Origin: DATJGR01 sp041739525
Lineage (GTDB): Bacteria > Pseudomonadota > Gammaproteobacteria > Pseudomonadales > Azotimanducaceae
Assembly (NCBI GenBank): GCA_041739525.1
Contig: JBGSNQ010000006.1
Location: 29,968-93,967, forward strand
Length of the DNA: 64,000 nucleotides
Direction of reading: 5' to 3'
Each line of letters opens with the position of its first letter. The stretch's first letter is position 1. A model generated the notes under the pieces. It was not told the origin of the DNA, ran no database searches, and worked only from the letters and a program-made list of their open reading frames with translations. Of this stretch, positions 1-7,514 are shown piece by piece. The translations under genes and the position numbers were made by a program.

Positions 1-1
1 G

Positions 2-1378
2 CTGCGGTCGATCACGGGAACGTATGGAATCGCCGTGATGGACGCGCGTCACCCCGAGCAGATCGTCGTCGCACGTAACGGCAGTCCGGTGATCCTCGGC
101 ATCGGCGACAAAGAGATGTTCGTGGCGTCGGACGCGTCCGCGCTGGTTCGCCACACCCAACAGGCCATCTATCTCGACGACGGTGAAATCGCCGTTGTCG
201 AAGCGCGCGCGTATCGTGTGACGACGCTCGATGCGGAGCCTGCGACCAAACAGCCGACGACGCTCGCCATCGTCGACGATCACATGTCGAAGGGTTCCTT
301 CAGTCACTTCACGATGAAGGAAATCCACGAGCAGCCCGATTCGGTGCGCGGTACGTTGCGTGGCCGGCTCGATCGGCGCTTTGCCACCGCGCGCCTCGAC
401 GGCCTGAATCTGACGCCGCGCGAGTTGCTGCGATTCCGGCGCATCAAGATCCTGGGCTGCGGCTCCGCCTGCATTTCCGGCTTTCTCGGCGCACGCATGA
501 TCGAACGGCTGAGTCGAATTCCGTGCGACGCGGAATCGGCCGCCGAGTTTCGCTACCGCAATCCGGTGATTGAAGACGACACGCTTTACGTCGCCGTCAG
601 CCAGTCCGGCGAAACGTTCGACACGCTGGCCGCCGTCGATGAGATCAAACGCAAGGGCGGTGCCGTTGTCGGCATCATCAATGTGGTCGGCAGCACCATT
701 GCGCGTGCGTGCGGTCGCGGGGTGTATCTGCACGCGGGTCCCGAAGTGGCGGTGGTCTCCACCAAAACCTTCATGTCAACGCTTGTCGCATTCGTGCTGC
801 TCGCGCTGCACCTCGGCCGGATGAAGGATGTTTCCGCGGGCGCCGGGCGCCGTCTGATCGACGCGCTCGATCAATTGCCCGCACGCCTCGAAGCGCTGAT
901 TGCCGATCAGGCACCGCTGGCCGCGCTTGCGAAAAAGTACGCGCGCTTTTCCAACGCATACTTCGTCGGACGCAACGAAGGTTATGCGCTCGCGATGGAA
1001 GGTGCGTTGAAGCTGAAGGAAGTCAGCTACCTGCACGCGGAGGCGTATCCGGCATCGGAGCTGAAGCACGGGCCGCTCGCTTTGATTTCGCCCGAAACGC
1101 TCACCGTGGCGGTGATTCCGTCCGACGACCTGTTCGAGAAGAACGTATCGACGATTCAGGAGATTCGTGCGCGTCGCGGACCGGTGATCGCATTGAGCAA
1201 CACCGCAACGCTGCCGGTTGCAGTGGATGATGTGATCGTTGTGCCGCAACTGCACGAACTGCTCGACCCACTGCTGATGCTGGTGCCGCTGCAGTTCTTC
1301 GCCTATCTGATCGCCATGGAGCGCGGTTGCGACATCGACCAGCCCCGCAACCTGGCGAAGAGCGTAACGGTGGAGTAG
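2..1378 (+). CDS. glmS: Glutamine--fructose-6-phosphate aminotransferase, C-terminal part (5' truncated by window edge)
   Basis: Makes glucosamine-6-phosphate from fructose-6-phosphate and glutamine, the first step toward UDP-GlcNAc for peptidoglycan and LPS. The reading frame is open from base 2 and begins within the end of the glutaminase domain (GTYGIAVMD, then IVVARNGSP and FVASD). Two SIS sugar-isomerase domains follow, with the SQSGET phosphate-binding motif near codon 200, VSTKTF, the EVSYLHAEAYPASELKHGPLAL stretch typical of GlmS, and the C-terminal AKSVTVE signature. The 458 visible residues fit a roughly 610-residue enzyme missing its first quarter, which lies off the left edge. No defect is seen. 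Confidence 0.96.
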   Translation: MRSITGTYGIAVMDARHPEQIVVARNGSPVILGIGDKEMFVASDASALVRHTQQAIYLDDGEIAVVEARAYRVTTLDAEPATKQPTTLAIVDDHMSKGSFSHFTMKEIHEQPDSVRGTLRGRLDRRFATARLDGLNLTPRELLRFRRIKILGCGSACISGFLGARMIERLSRIPCDAESAAEFRYRNPVIEDDTLYVAVSQSGETFDTLAAVDEIKRKGGAVVGIINVVGSTIARACGRGVYLHAGPEVAVVSTKTFMSTLVAFVLLALHLGRMKDVSAGAGRRLIDALDQLPARLEALIADQAPLAALAKKYARFSNAYFVGRNEGYALAMEGALKLKEVSYLHAEAYPASELKHGPLALISPETLTVAVIPSDDLFEKNVSTIQEIRARRGPVIALSNTATLPVAVDDVIVVPQLHELLDPLLMLVPLQFFAYLIAMERGCDIDQPRNLAKSVTVE

Positions 1379-1483
1379 CGCACCGAGCGGCGTTTCGGAA
1401 CGTGGCACAATTCCGCGTTGCCGAGAGTTCCGCCCGGTAAACTCTCGGGCCGGACCGGACTGCCGACCAGGAATCGTGCATCG

Positions 1484-1795
1484 ATGACCCTAGAGGAAGA
1501 AGCCATCACGCTGTTGCTGCGCTCGCCGCGGCTCGAGGTCGGCACGATCATCGATCTGCTCGACGTCAGCGACCGTGATTTTCGCGAGATGGTGAAGCAG
1601 AACGAGCGCATCGCGGCGCTGATGGAAGAGCGCCGCACAGGTTCGCTGCCGCTACCGGTCACCGAACCCACGCAGTGTCCGGCCTGCGACGACTGGTTCG
1701 TACCCTACGCGTCGTCCCGATTCTGTTCCGACGCCTGCCGTGACATCGGCCGGCTCGAAGCCCAGCAACGCGCCCGCCGTTCCCGCTCCTTCTAG
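1484..1795 (+). CDS. Small zinc-ribbon protein, function unknown
   Basis: A 103-residue protein. I use the ATG at 1484 (MTLEEEAITLLL) because residues translated upstream look random. The N-terminal two thirds is a helical segment rich in Leu, Arg and Glu. The C-terminal third holds a likely zinc site, CPAC near residue 63 and CSDAC near residue 86, separated by an aromatic stretch (DDWFVPYASSRF), followed by a basic tail. The CxxC/CxxxC spacing is like treble-clef or zinc-ribbon modules. It stands alone between glmS and a CBS protein on the same strand. I do not recognise a named family. Confidence 0.7.
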   Translation: MTLEEEAITLLLRSPRLEVGTIIDLLDVSDRDFREMVKQNERIAALMEERRTGSLPLPVTEPTQCPACDDWFVPYASSRFCSDACRDIGRLEAQQRARRSRSF

Positions 1796-1896
1796 CCACC
1801 CCTGACCCCAATAGGCACGCCGCCAGGCGCCCGCCGTGTCGATTTCCTGGCCCGTACTACTCTTTAAGTCATCGCTATTGGGTGCGTGGCCCGACC

Positions 1897-2538
1897 ATGA
1901 TCGTGAGCATGTGGATGACGAAGAACCCGGTGACGGTGTCGTTGCAGACGCCCATCGCGGAGGCGGCGGCGTTGATGTCGCGGCGTCGCATCCGACGGTT
2001 GCCGGTAATGCAGAGTACGAATGGGTTTGCGCTGGCCGGCATCCTGTCAGCGACCGACATCCTGCGGGCGTTTCCGCCGGACGTGAATCCGCTTGCGCTG
2101 CCTCTCAACGGCGACGCCAAACATCGCGTTGTGGAAGACATCATGCACCGCAATCCGTTCACCACTGCGCCGGACGAACCGGTGGAAGAGGTGGCGCGGG
2201 TGATGGGCGCGCAGAAGATCGGCTCATTACCGGTGCTGCGCGAGGGCCGGCTGGTCGGCTTGATCACCGAGTCGGACATCTTTCGGGCGTTCGTCAGCGT
2301 GTTCAACACCGACTCGCGCGGCGCGCGCATAACGTTCGACGTATCGCAGGGCGAGGACACCTTCGGCCTCATCGCGCGCGTCGCGAAGGAACGCAAGGTG
2401 CAGGTAGTCAGCTTGATCAGATCGTCGCAGAACGACATGCCGGTGTGCGTCGTGCGGATCACCGGCGCCGGTGTCGAAGAGATGCTCGACGATCTGTGGA
2501 AATCAGGACACCGCGTGATCAACGTACTGCGGCACTGA
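1897..2538 (+). CDS. Tandem CBS-domain protein with C-terminal ACT-like domain (AcuB-like)
   Basis: A cytoplasmic 213-residue protein. Two CBS motifs are visible: MTKNPVTVSLQTPIAEAAALM with RRLPVM at the start, and MHRNPFTTAPDEPVEEVARVM with IGSLPVL and GLITESDIFRAF from about residue 85 to 145. Such pairs bind adenine nucleotides. The last 70 residues (ITFDVSQGEDTFGLIARVAK to the end) have the beta-alpha-beta pattern of an ACT domain, as in AcuB-type proteins. A GTG start at 1882 is also possible, but the ATG at 1897 gives the better N terminus. Its regulatory target cannot be told from context. Confidence 0.85.
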   Translation: MIVSMWMTKNPVTVSLQTPIAEAAALMSRRRIRRLPVMQSTNGFALAGILSATDILRAFPPDVNPLALPLNGDAKHRVVEDIMHRNPFTTAPDEPVEEVARVMGAQKIGSLPVLREGRLVGLITESDIFRAFVSVFNTDSRGARITFDVSQGEDTFGLIARVAKERKVQVVSLIRSSQNDMPVCVVRITGAGVEEMLDDLWKSGHRVINVLRH

Positions 2539-2561
2539 TCCACCAACTGGCTAGTAACTGA

Positions 2562-2780
2562 CTAGTAGTGGGGCGGGCGTTCCTGCTCGACTTTGAATTC
2601 CGCAGGTTCTTCGCGCCGCTCCACCAATTCGATCAGTCGTGCGAGCGTGTCGCGCATCTGGTCGAGCTGCCGTTGCTGGTCCACCAGCGCATCGTTCAGC
2701 TTCGCGATCGTGTCTTCCTGAAACACCAGGCGGGTCTCGATCTCGATGCGCTCGTCTTCGTTCCAAGTGCGCTTCGCCAT
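2562..2780 (-). CDS. slyX: SlyX family protein
   Basis: A 72-residue coiled-coil protein matching SlyX in length and layout: an early ETRLVFQEDTI segment, a heptad-rich helix through residue 50 and the diagnostic C terminus PPHY. SlyX is widespread in gammaproteobacteria and its molecular role is unclear. It is the last gene of a minus-strand run, 7 bases after the FmdB-type gene, so it is probably cotranscribed with the diiron/SCP2 operon or at least with FmdB. Its 3' end lies 23 bases from the convergent CBS gene. Confidence 0.9.
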   Translation of the reverse strand: MAKRTWNEDERIEIETRLVFQEDTIAKLNDALVDQQRQLDQMRDTLARLIELVERREEPAEFKVEQERPPHY

Positions 2781-2787
2781 CGAAGGA

Positions 2788-3069
2788 TCAGTCGGATCCG
2801 GAACTGTAGGGCTTCATCTTGCGCAGCAGCCGATCCGGATCCGCCAGCGGGTTCTTTCGCATTGCCGCGTCGGCCATCTTTTCGTACTTCGGATCGAGCT
2901 TCGCAGTCTTCGTCGCTTCCGACGCGTGGTAAGCAACGCGCGCGATCACGCGGTGTGTATCGCCGCCGCCACAATGCTCGCATTCGACGCTCGCCGGCGG
3001 TTCTTTGACCGGCGCGTAAGCATCCGTCACGCCGCTGCAATTGCGGCAACGGTACGCATAGATCGGCAT
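2788..3069 (-). CDS. FmdB-type zinc-ribbon regulatory protein
   Basis: A 93-residue protein starting MPIYAYRC, the classic opening of the FmdB/CxxC_CxxC_SSSS family. Zinc-binding pairs CRNC (residues 8-11) and CEHC (about 30-33) are followed by a charged, disordered-looking tail with SSGSD at the end. The family is named after a putative regulator of formamidase and methane genes, but most members have no known role. It sits 10 bases downstream of an SCP2-like gene and directly upstream of slyX, so it could be a small accessory factor of the operon. Confidence 0.88.
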   Translation of the reverse strand: MPIYAYRCRNCSGVTDAYAPVKEPPASVECEHCGGGDTHRVIARVAYHASEATKTAKLDPKYEKMADAAMRKNPLADPDRLLRKMKPYSSGSD

Positions 3070-3079
3070 GGCAGCTGCG

Positions 3080-3493
3080 TCAGGCGGCTTGTGGTGAGTC
3101 GGCGCGTAAGCCGGCGTCGAAGAACGCTTGCAGGGAGGTGTGAAAGCGCAGGAAGTCGAGCTTCTTGCGCGGGTTGATCGCCTTAACGACCTCGTCAGTG
3201 TTGTCGATCTCGACCAGCGTGCGGCCGGAGCCGCTCCGACGGCCTTGCAGGAAGCGGTCCCACTGATCTGCGTTCATCTCGACCGTAAAATCTGCGTCGC
3301 GCAAACCGGCATCGGTAATCGTGCGTACGTCGTGGCAGCTGAAGCCGCTGAACGTGACGAGATAAGTCGCCTGGTCGCTCTTCAGCGCCATCTTCACGTC
3401 GATGGAACCGCGCTTGCGGAACGACGGGTCGGCGTTGACTGCAGACTGCGCGTGCTTGAGCCACTTCTCCGACAACGTTGTATGCGCGCTCAC
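3080..3493 (-). CDS. SCP2-like lipid-binding protein (copy 2)
   Basis: A 137-residue protein with the SCP2 (sterol carrier protein 2) fold pattern: strands TYLVTFSGF and DADFTVEMN, then helix ADQWDRFLQG, which corresponds to the DxTLxMSxExFxxLLxG core of the family. The C-terminal helix LDFLRFHTSLQAFFDAG is shared with the neighbouring gene at 3521 (QNFQDFFDAS), so the two are distant paralogues. SCP2 domains carry acyl-CoAs, sterols or other hydrophobic ligands in a tunnel. No signal peptide is present, so it should act in the cytoplasm. It lies 27 bases downstream of the other SCP2-like gene and in the same operon as two diiron-type proteins. The assignment rests on pattern recognition and needs a profile search. 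Confidence 0.65.
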   Translation of the reverse strand: MSAHTTLSEKWLKHAQSAVNADPSFRKRGSIDVKMALKSDQATYLVTFSGFSCHDVRTITDAGLRDADFTVEMNADQWDRFLQGRRSGSGRTLVEIDNTDEVVKAINPRKKLDFLRFHTSLQAFFDAGLRADSPQAA

Positions 3494-3520
3494 GACGGCG
3501 ACTCCCTTTTTATAGAAGGA

Positions 3521-3955
3521 TCAGGCAAATGTGGTTTCGACGCGTGCGGAGGCGTCGAAAAAATCCTGGAAATTCTGGTTGTATCGGTAGAACAGGTCCT
3601 GCCGGTATTGGTCGTCGGCCGGCGAATACGCGATGCCTTCTTCCTGCTGCAGATCGATGCTGTTCAACGTGTACTGCAGGTCGGCTTTGCCGTGCGATTG
3701 CACGTTTGCGACCATCGCTTTCCACAGATCGAACGGCATTTCGATCACGAAGTCGGCATCGTTCAGCTCGCCTTCGGTCGGCGTGCGGATGTCGGCGCAC
3801 TTCAAGCCTTCGAACACGATCAGATAACTCTGGCCGTCCACCTTGAATGCCGCGGTGGTGTGACACGCGCCGCCACCGCCTTTGTGCAGCGAGCCGTCCG
3901 AGTTATACACGTCGCGGACTTTCTGGAACCAGTCGAGAGAGGGGAATACGGCCAC
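3521..3955 (-). CDS. SCP2-like lipid-binding protein (copy 1)
   Basis: A 144-residue protein. I chose the GTG at 3955 (VAVFPSLDWF) because it falls 2 bases after the stop of the upstream diiron-like gene, which suggests translational coupling. The longer open frame would run into that gene. The core SYLIVFEGLKCADI followed by NDADFVIEMPFDLWKAMVAN is SCP2-like, with a longer C terminus than copy 2 (DLQQEEGIAYSPADDQYRQ) and the same final amphipathic helix. A glycine run, KGGGGACH, near residue 26 is unusual. Tight packing with the degenerate diiron subunit suggests a joint function, possibly presenting a hydrophobic substrate. Confidence 0.65.
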   Translation of the reverse strand: MAVFPSLDWFQKVRDVYNSDGSLHKGGGGACHTTAAFKVDGQSYLIVFEGLKCADIRTPTEGELNDADFVIEMPFDLWKAMVANVQSHGKADLQYTLNSIDLQQEEGIAYSPADDQYRQDLFYRYNQNFQDFFDASARVETTFA

Positions 3956-3957
3956 GC

Positions 3958-5049
3958 TCAGTACTCGAGATATTTCTTCAGCATCGGATGCAGCATCTCC
4001 GCGCGCGGCACGCCGATCCACTCGCAAGTCGCGAGGTAGTTGCGCACGAACTCGCCGACGAGATGCAGATACGTTTCCATGCCGATCGTGCGGCCGCCTT
4101 TGATACCGCCGCCGAAGATGATGGCGAGCGCAGGGCGCATGGTCGATTCCTGCAATTCGGCCGCCATCATCACTTCGCCTAGGCTCAGCAGCGTTTGCAG
4201 AATGTCGGCCTGACCGGCCTGATGCGACACCGAATACTTGATGTGGTCGTAGCCGTACGTGAGGTGCCGCGACCAGTCTTCGATCGCTTTGCCGTAGATC
4301 ATGCGTTCGGCGTCGTTATGGGCCGCATTCAGCAAGCCTCTGAGCACCTGCATCATGTACGTGCCGCGAACGAGATAGAGGTACACCGCCGATTCGGTCC
4401 AGCCGCCGCGGCTTTCGAGAATCATGCGGTTCACGAGCCCGCGGCTTTCCTGACCGAGCCCGCCGCCATTCGACAATGCGCGCTTGCGCAACGCTTCGAT
4501 GAGTCGCGCGCAATCGAATGTCGCCGTCGCGAGGAACTGCTTCACCTCGTAATAGCCGTAGGACATCTGGTCCTGCCAGTACGTGATGATCTCGATTTCG
4601 GTGTTCGCGTACTGCGTCAGCTCAGTGCACACCTGACAGACCGCGCGCTCGACGTCGTCGGGCAACGGTTTCAGCGAGTCCCACGGTACTTCCGTGGCGG
4701 GAATCCAGCGGCGCTGAATGGCTTCCTCGTAAAGGTTCGCCGCACTGTCGGCCCACATCTGGTGTTTGTTGCGCAGGTTGTACGGCAGCGGCGGTACACC
4801 GGGGCGCGGTAGTGCGCCGCGCGGTCGACGCGTCTGGTCGTCCCATACTTCGGGTACTTCACCATAGATGCCCACGTTGAGGTCGCTCAGGCGTATGCCA
4901 TGTTCGCCCGGCTTGACGCGGACACCCCACTCTGCGGACAGGCCCATCCACTCGAACGACGGCACTGGAACGCCTTCAACACCATGTGCACCGCCGGCGT
5001 CCGGCATTGCCGCCGGCACAGCCATTCCCTGAGACGCTTTCGTCGCCAT
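3958..5049 (-). CDS. Ferritin-like (diiron carboxylate) paralogue that has lost its metal ligands
   Basis: A 363-residue paralogue of the next upstream gene (5085-6152). Both share WGV/WGM-KPG near residue 43, IYGEVPE, LYEEA near 107, and RKRAL-NGGGL near 188. Aligning residues 140-183 with 124-167 of the active paralogue needs no gap, and shows metal ligands replaced: Glu to Ala148, Glu to Cys180 and His to Leu183. In the second half-site Glu becomes Gly229 and Glu becomes Trp259. Only His262 survives. It therefore should not bind a diiron centre and is probably a structural or regulatory partner, as PaaC is to PaaA in phenylacetyl-CoA epoxidase. The gene follows the active copy by 35 bases. 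An alternative is a newly specialised lipid-binding role. Confidence 0.75.
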   Translation of the reverse strand: MATKASQGMAVPAAMPDAGGAHGVEGVPVPSFEWMGLSAEWGVRVKPGEHGIRLSDLNVGIYGEVPEVWDDQTRRPRGALPRPGVPPLPYNLRNKHQMWADSAANLYEEAIQRRWIPATEVPWDSLKPLPDDVERAVCQVCTELTQYANTEIEIITYWQDQMSYGYYEVKQFLATATFDCARLIEALRKRALSNGGGLGQESRGLVNRMILESRGGWTESAVYLYLVRGTYMMQVLRGLLNAAHNDAERMIYGKAIEDWSRHLTYGYDHIKYSVSHQAGQADILQTLLSLGEVMMAAELQESTMRPALAIIFGGGIKGGRTIGMETYLHLVGEFVRNYLATCEWIGVPRAEMLHPMLKKYLEY

Positions 5050-5084
5050 ACGACAAACCCCTTAGCGAGCGCGTTGGCGCGTTG

Positions 5085-6152
5085 TTAGATCGCCGACTCG
5101 TATTGTTGCGGGACGGTCGATCGGCCGTTTTCGAAACGAGCGCCGAAGCCGGCCGTCTTGACCCGTTGCATGTATTCCTTCAGCTGGCGCCGACGGATTA
5201 CGAGCAGCTTCTTGTGGCCCTCGTCGTAGTGTTCCTTACCGCCCCCCAGCAGAATCGCCAGGGCCTCGGAAGTTTCGGCTTGCGTGCCGGCCGGGTTCTG
5301 AACGCCGGACAGGATCTGTGCCTCGGCTTCGTCGAGATAGAACTCGATTTCTTCGCGCCGTTCCGGTGCCGTCTCGGACAGGAACCGCAGGTGCATCACA
5401 CCGAACGCGACGTGGCGCGCTTCGTCCTGCGCGCAGAGGCGGTACATCACCTTCTCGGCTTCGTTCTGGCCGAACAGTTCGCCCATGCGGAACATCGTCA
5501 GCACCGCGCCTTCGCCGGAAATGTGCAGACGCGTGGACATTTCAGTGAAATCGCGAGCGAGGTCGATGCTGCCGACGAAACCCGACGTAGCGCCGGACAT
5601 CCGCATCAGACCGCCGCCGTTGGCGAGCGCACGTTTGCGGAACACGTCCATGTGACGCGACTCGTCCATTACCTGCGCGAGCAGCACGTGGCGCGGCTCG
5701 AGGAAATCGGGCGTGGTGTTCGCCACCCAGCGTGCGGGTACGTCGCCGGCGACGAACTCCACTTCATTGAAGAACGTGCATAGCAGACACTCGGCTTCTT
5801 CCATCGCATCGGGCAGTGCTTCGATGGTGTGCCACGGCACGTCGGTTGCGGAACTCCACTGACGCTGCAGCGCCTCTTCGTAGAGGAACGTCGCGTTCGA
5901 AAGCCAGATCTCCGATTTCGCGCGCACGCCGTACGCGCCGACTCGATACGCATCGGGCCGTTCACCCGCACCGCGCGGACGGCCACTCATGTTCTTGCTG
6001 ATTTCGGGGATTTCGCCGTAGCTGCCGAGTTGAATTTCGGTAAGCGTCAAACCGCGCTTTCCGGGCTCGGCTTTCATGCCCCACTCGCCCATGTGCTGCA
6101 TCCAGCTGGTGTCGAGTTCGTATTCCTGCTGTTTTACCGGTGCCTCGCTCAT
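5085..6152 (-). CDS. Ferritin-like diiron oxygenase/oxidase, catalytic subunit candidate
   Basis: A 355-residue cytoplasmic protein. The ATG at 6152 is preferred: it is preceded by a GAGGGG ribosome-binding site. All ligands of a carboxylate-bridged diiron site are in the expected order: Glu132, Glu164-x2-His167 (DESRHM), Glu214 and Glu244-x2-His247 (DEARHV). The 32-residue gap between the first Glu and first ExxH matches R2-type and R2lox-type four-helix bundles. Such enzymes use O2 for hydroxylation, epoxidation, N-oxygenation or desaturation; the substrate here is unknown. It heads a minus-strand operon with its degenerate paralogue and two SCP2-like proteins. No reductase gene is adjacent, though an adrenodoxin-type ferredoxin lies 11 kb away. 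Confidence 0.78.
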   Translation of the reverse strand: MSEAPVKQQEYELDTSWMQHMGEWGMKAEPGKRGLTLTEIQLGSYGEIPEISKNMSGRPRGAGERPDAYRVGAYGVRAKSEIWLSNATFLYEEALQRQWSSATDVPWHTIEALPDAMEEAECLLCTFFNEVEFVAGDVPARWVANTTPDFLEPRHVLLAQVMDESRHMDVFRKRALANGGGLMRMSGATSGFVGSIDLARDFTEMSTRLHISGEGAVLTMFRMGELFGQNEAEKVMYRLCAQDEARHVAFGVMHLRFLSETAPERREEIEFYLDEAEAQILSGVQNPAGTQAETSEALAILLGGGKEHYDEGHKKLLVIRRRQLKEYMQRVKTAGFGARFENGRSTVPQQYESAI

Positions 6153-6211
6153 TTGCCCCTCGCATGCCTTCGAAACCCAGGATGCTCGTATAGCACTGTC
6201 CGGGCGCCATT

Positions 6212-6225
6212 TGAATACGTATTCA
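6212..6225. promoter_or_regulatory. 14-bp perfect palindrome in divergent promoter region
   Basis: TGAATACGTATTCA reads the same on both strands. It lies 60 bases upstream of the diiron operon start and 87 bases upstream of the CoA-transferase start, in the 159-base divergent region between them. This is a plausible dimeric repressor site serving both directions. It is not a KstR or KstR2 consensus. Confidence 0.45.
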
Positions 6226-6250
6226 CACGGTTTCCGCCCGATCGTGTGAA
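6222..6250. promoter_or_regulatory. Inverted repeat overlapping the palindrome
   Basis: TTCACACG (6222-6229) and CGTGTGAA (6243-6250) form perfect 8-base arms 13 bases apart. The left arm overlaps the right end of the TGAATACGTATTCA palindrome. The arrangement could be a second operator or one composite regulatory site for the divergent genes. Confidence 0.4.
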
Positions 6251-6311
6251 CTTTGTGCATCATCGAGCACGACGGACGCTAAGATTTCACCGACCAGTCC
6301 TGGGGGATTCC

Positions 6312-7514
6312 ATGGTGGCACCGCTCGCCGGCATCCGCGTGCTCGATATCGGCGGCACGGTTGCGACCGGGTACTGCGGCAAGTTGTTCGCCGACCACGG
6401 TGCCGACGTCGTGGATGTGGAGCCGTTGCAGGGAGCGGCCACACGAAGGCTTGCACCGTTCAACGACCGCGCTCGTGCACCGGACAACAGCGCGTTGCAC
6501 ACGTACCTGAGCAGCAACAAGCGCAGCGTGTCGGTGGATGTGCGCACGCGCGAGGGTCGTGCGGTGTTCCTCGAGCTGGCACGCGACGCGGATGTCGTAC
6601 TCGACGCAACTGTCGGCGATGCACTGCTGTCGTTGTCGGATCTCGCCGCCGTGGCGCCGCGTATTGTGTTTTCGCGCGTCACGTGGTTCGGGCAGACCGG
6701 TCCGTACGCGCAGTTCGCCGGCACCGACAGCGTCTGCCACGCATTGATCGGTATGGTCCGCGGCATCGGTCCGACGGCAGGACCGCCGCTGCTGCCGTCG
6801 GGTTATCAGGCGCAGATCGTTGGCGGCCTCACCGCCTACATCGGCACGCTCGGGCACGTGATCGCTGCAGAACTCGGCAACCGCACCGCTGCGTGCCAAC
6901 TCGACACGAGCATTTGCGAAGCGAACCTGTGTTTCACCGATGTCGGTGTAGTAGCTGCGTTCAACACGGGAGCGGTGGCGCCGCGTATGGGCGTCAATCG
7001 CTTCCCCCCGACGTTTCCGTTGGGAATTTACCCCTGTCGCGACGGCTGGATCGGCGTTACCGCGCTAACACCCGGCCAGTGGGCCGCGTTCTGCGCGTTG
7101 CTCGACCTGAACGAGCTCGCGAACGTACCTGCGTATCAAACGACCCTCGGGCGGCTGGCCGACGCCGCCATCCTGGAACCGATTTTCAAGCGAAAGGTCG
7201 CGGAACAGTCGGCGACGGAACTATTCCATCGCGGCCAGGGAATGCGCATACCGCTCGCGTTGGTACCGACCATGGAAGAGCTGTTCGACGTCGATCAGTA
7301 CGTAGCCCGCGACGCATTTGGAACCATCTCGCATCCGGCGCCGGGCGACCTCACCGCGCCGATGACGCCGTTCAAGCTTTATAAGACGCCGGCGTTTGCC
7401 GGCGGTGCCGCACCGCGCTTCGCGGCCGATACCCGGGCACGACTGGCCGATGTGGGAATCGACCAGAGCGAATTCGATCGGCTGCGTCGCGCCAACGTGG
7501 TGGCCGGAGCATGA
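6312..7514 (+). CDS. Family III (CaiB/BaiF) CoA-transferase
   Basis: A 400-residue enzyme of the formyl-CoA/carnitine-CoA transferase family, which moves CoA between organic acids through an Asp-anhydride. The ATG at 6312 (MVAPLAGIRVLDIGG) is the conserved family start; the frame is open further upstream but without family similarity. The opening GIRVLDIGG, DHGADVVDVEP and SVDVRTREGR segments are typical. The likely catalytic Asp is in CQLDTSICEA near residue 197. It overlaps the next CoA-transferase by 4 bases (ATGA), so the two are probably made together and may act as a pair. Confidence 0.88.
   Translation: MVAPLAGIRVLDIGGTVATGYCGKLFADHGADVVDVEPLQGAATRRLAPFNDRARAPDNSALHTYLSSNKRSVSVDVRTREGRAVFLELARDADVVLDATVGDALLSLSDLAAVAPRIVFSRVTWFGQTGPYAQFAGTDSVCHALIGMVRGIGPTAGPPLLPSGYQAQIVGGLTAYIGTLGHVIAAELGNRTAACQLDTSICEANLCFTDVGVVAAFNTGAVAPRMGVNRFPPTFPLGIYPCRDGWIGVTALTPGQWAAFCALLDLNELANVPAYQTTLGRLADAAILEPIFKRKVAEQSATELFHRGQGMRIPLALVPTMEELFDVDQYVARDAFGTISHPAPGDLTAPMTPFKLYKTPAFAGGAAPRFAADTRARLADVGIDQSEFDRLRRANVVAGA

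Noticed and set aside
2551..2565. CTAGT-AACTG-ACTAG inverted repeat between convergent genes as a terminator
   Set aside because: Five-base AT-rich stem, no T run, and it includes the slyX stop codon.
3128..4039. Long plus-strand open frame of 303 codons
   Set aside because: Antisense shadow of the SCP2-like and diiron genes; no family similarity, no ribosome-binding site, amino-acid composition is that of a reversed GC-rich gene.
5829..6311. N-terminal extension of the CoA-transferase frame
   Set aside because: The conserved family start is the ATG at 6312; upstream codons are antisense to the diiron gene.
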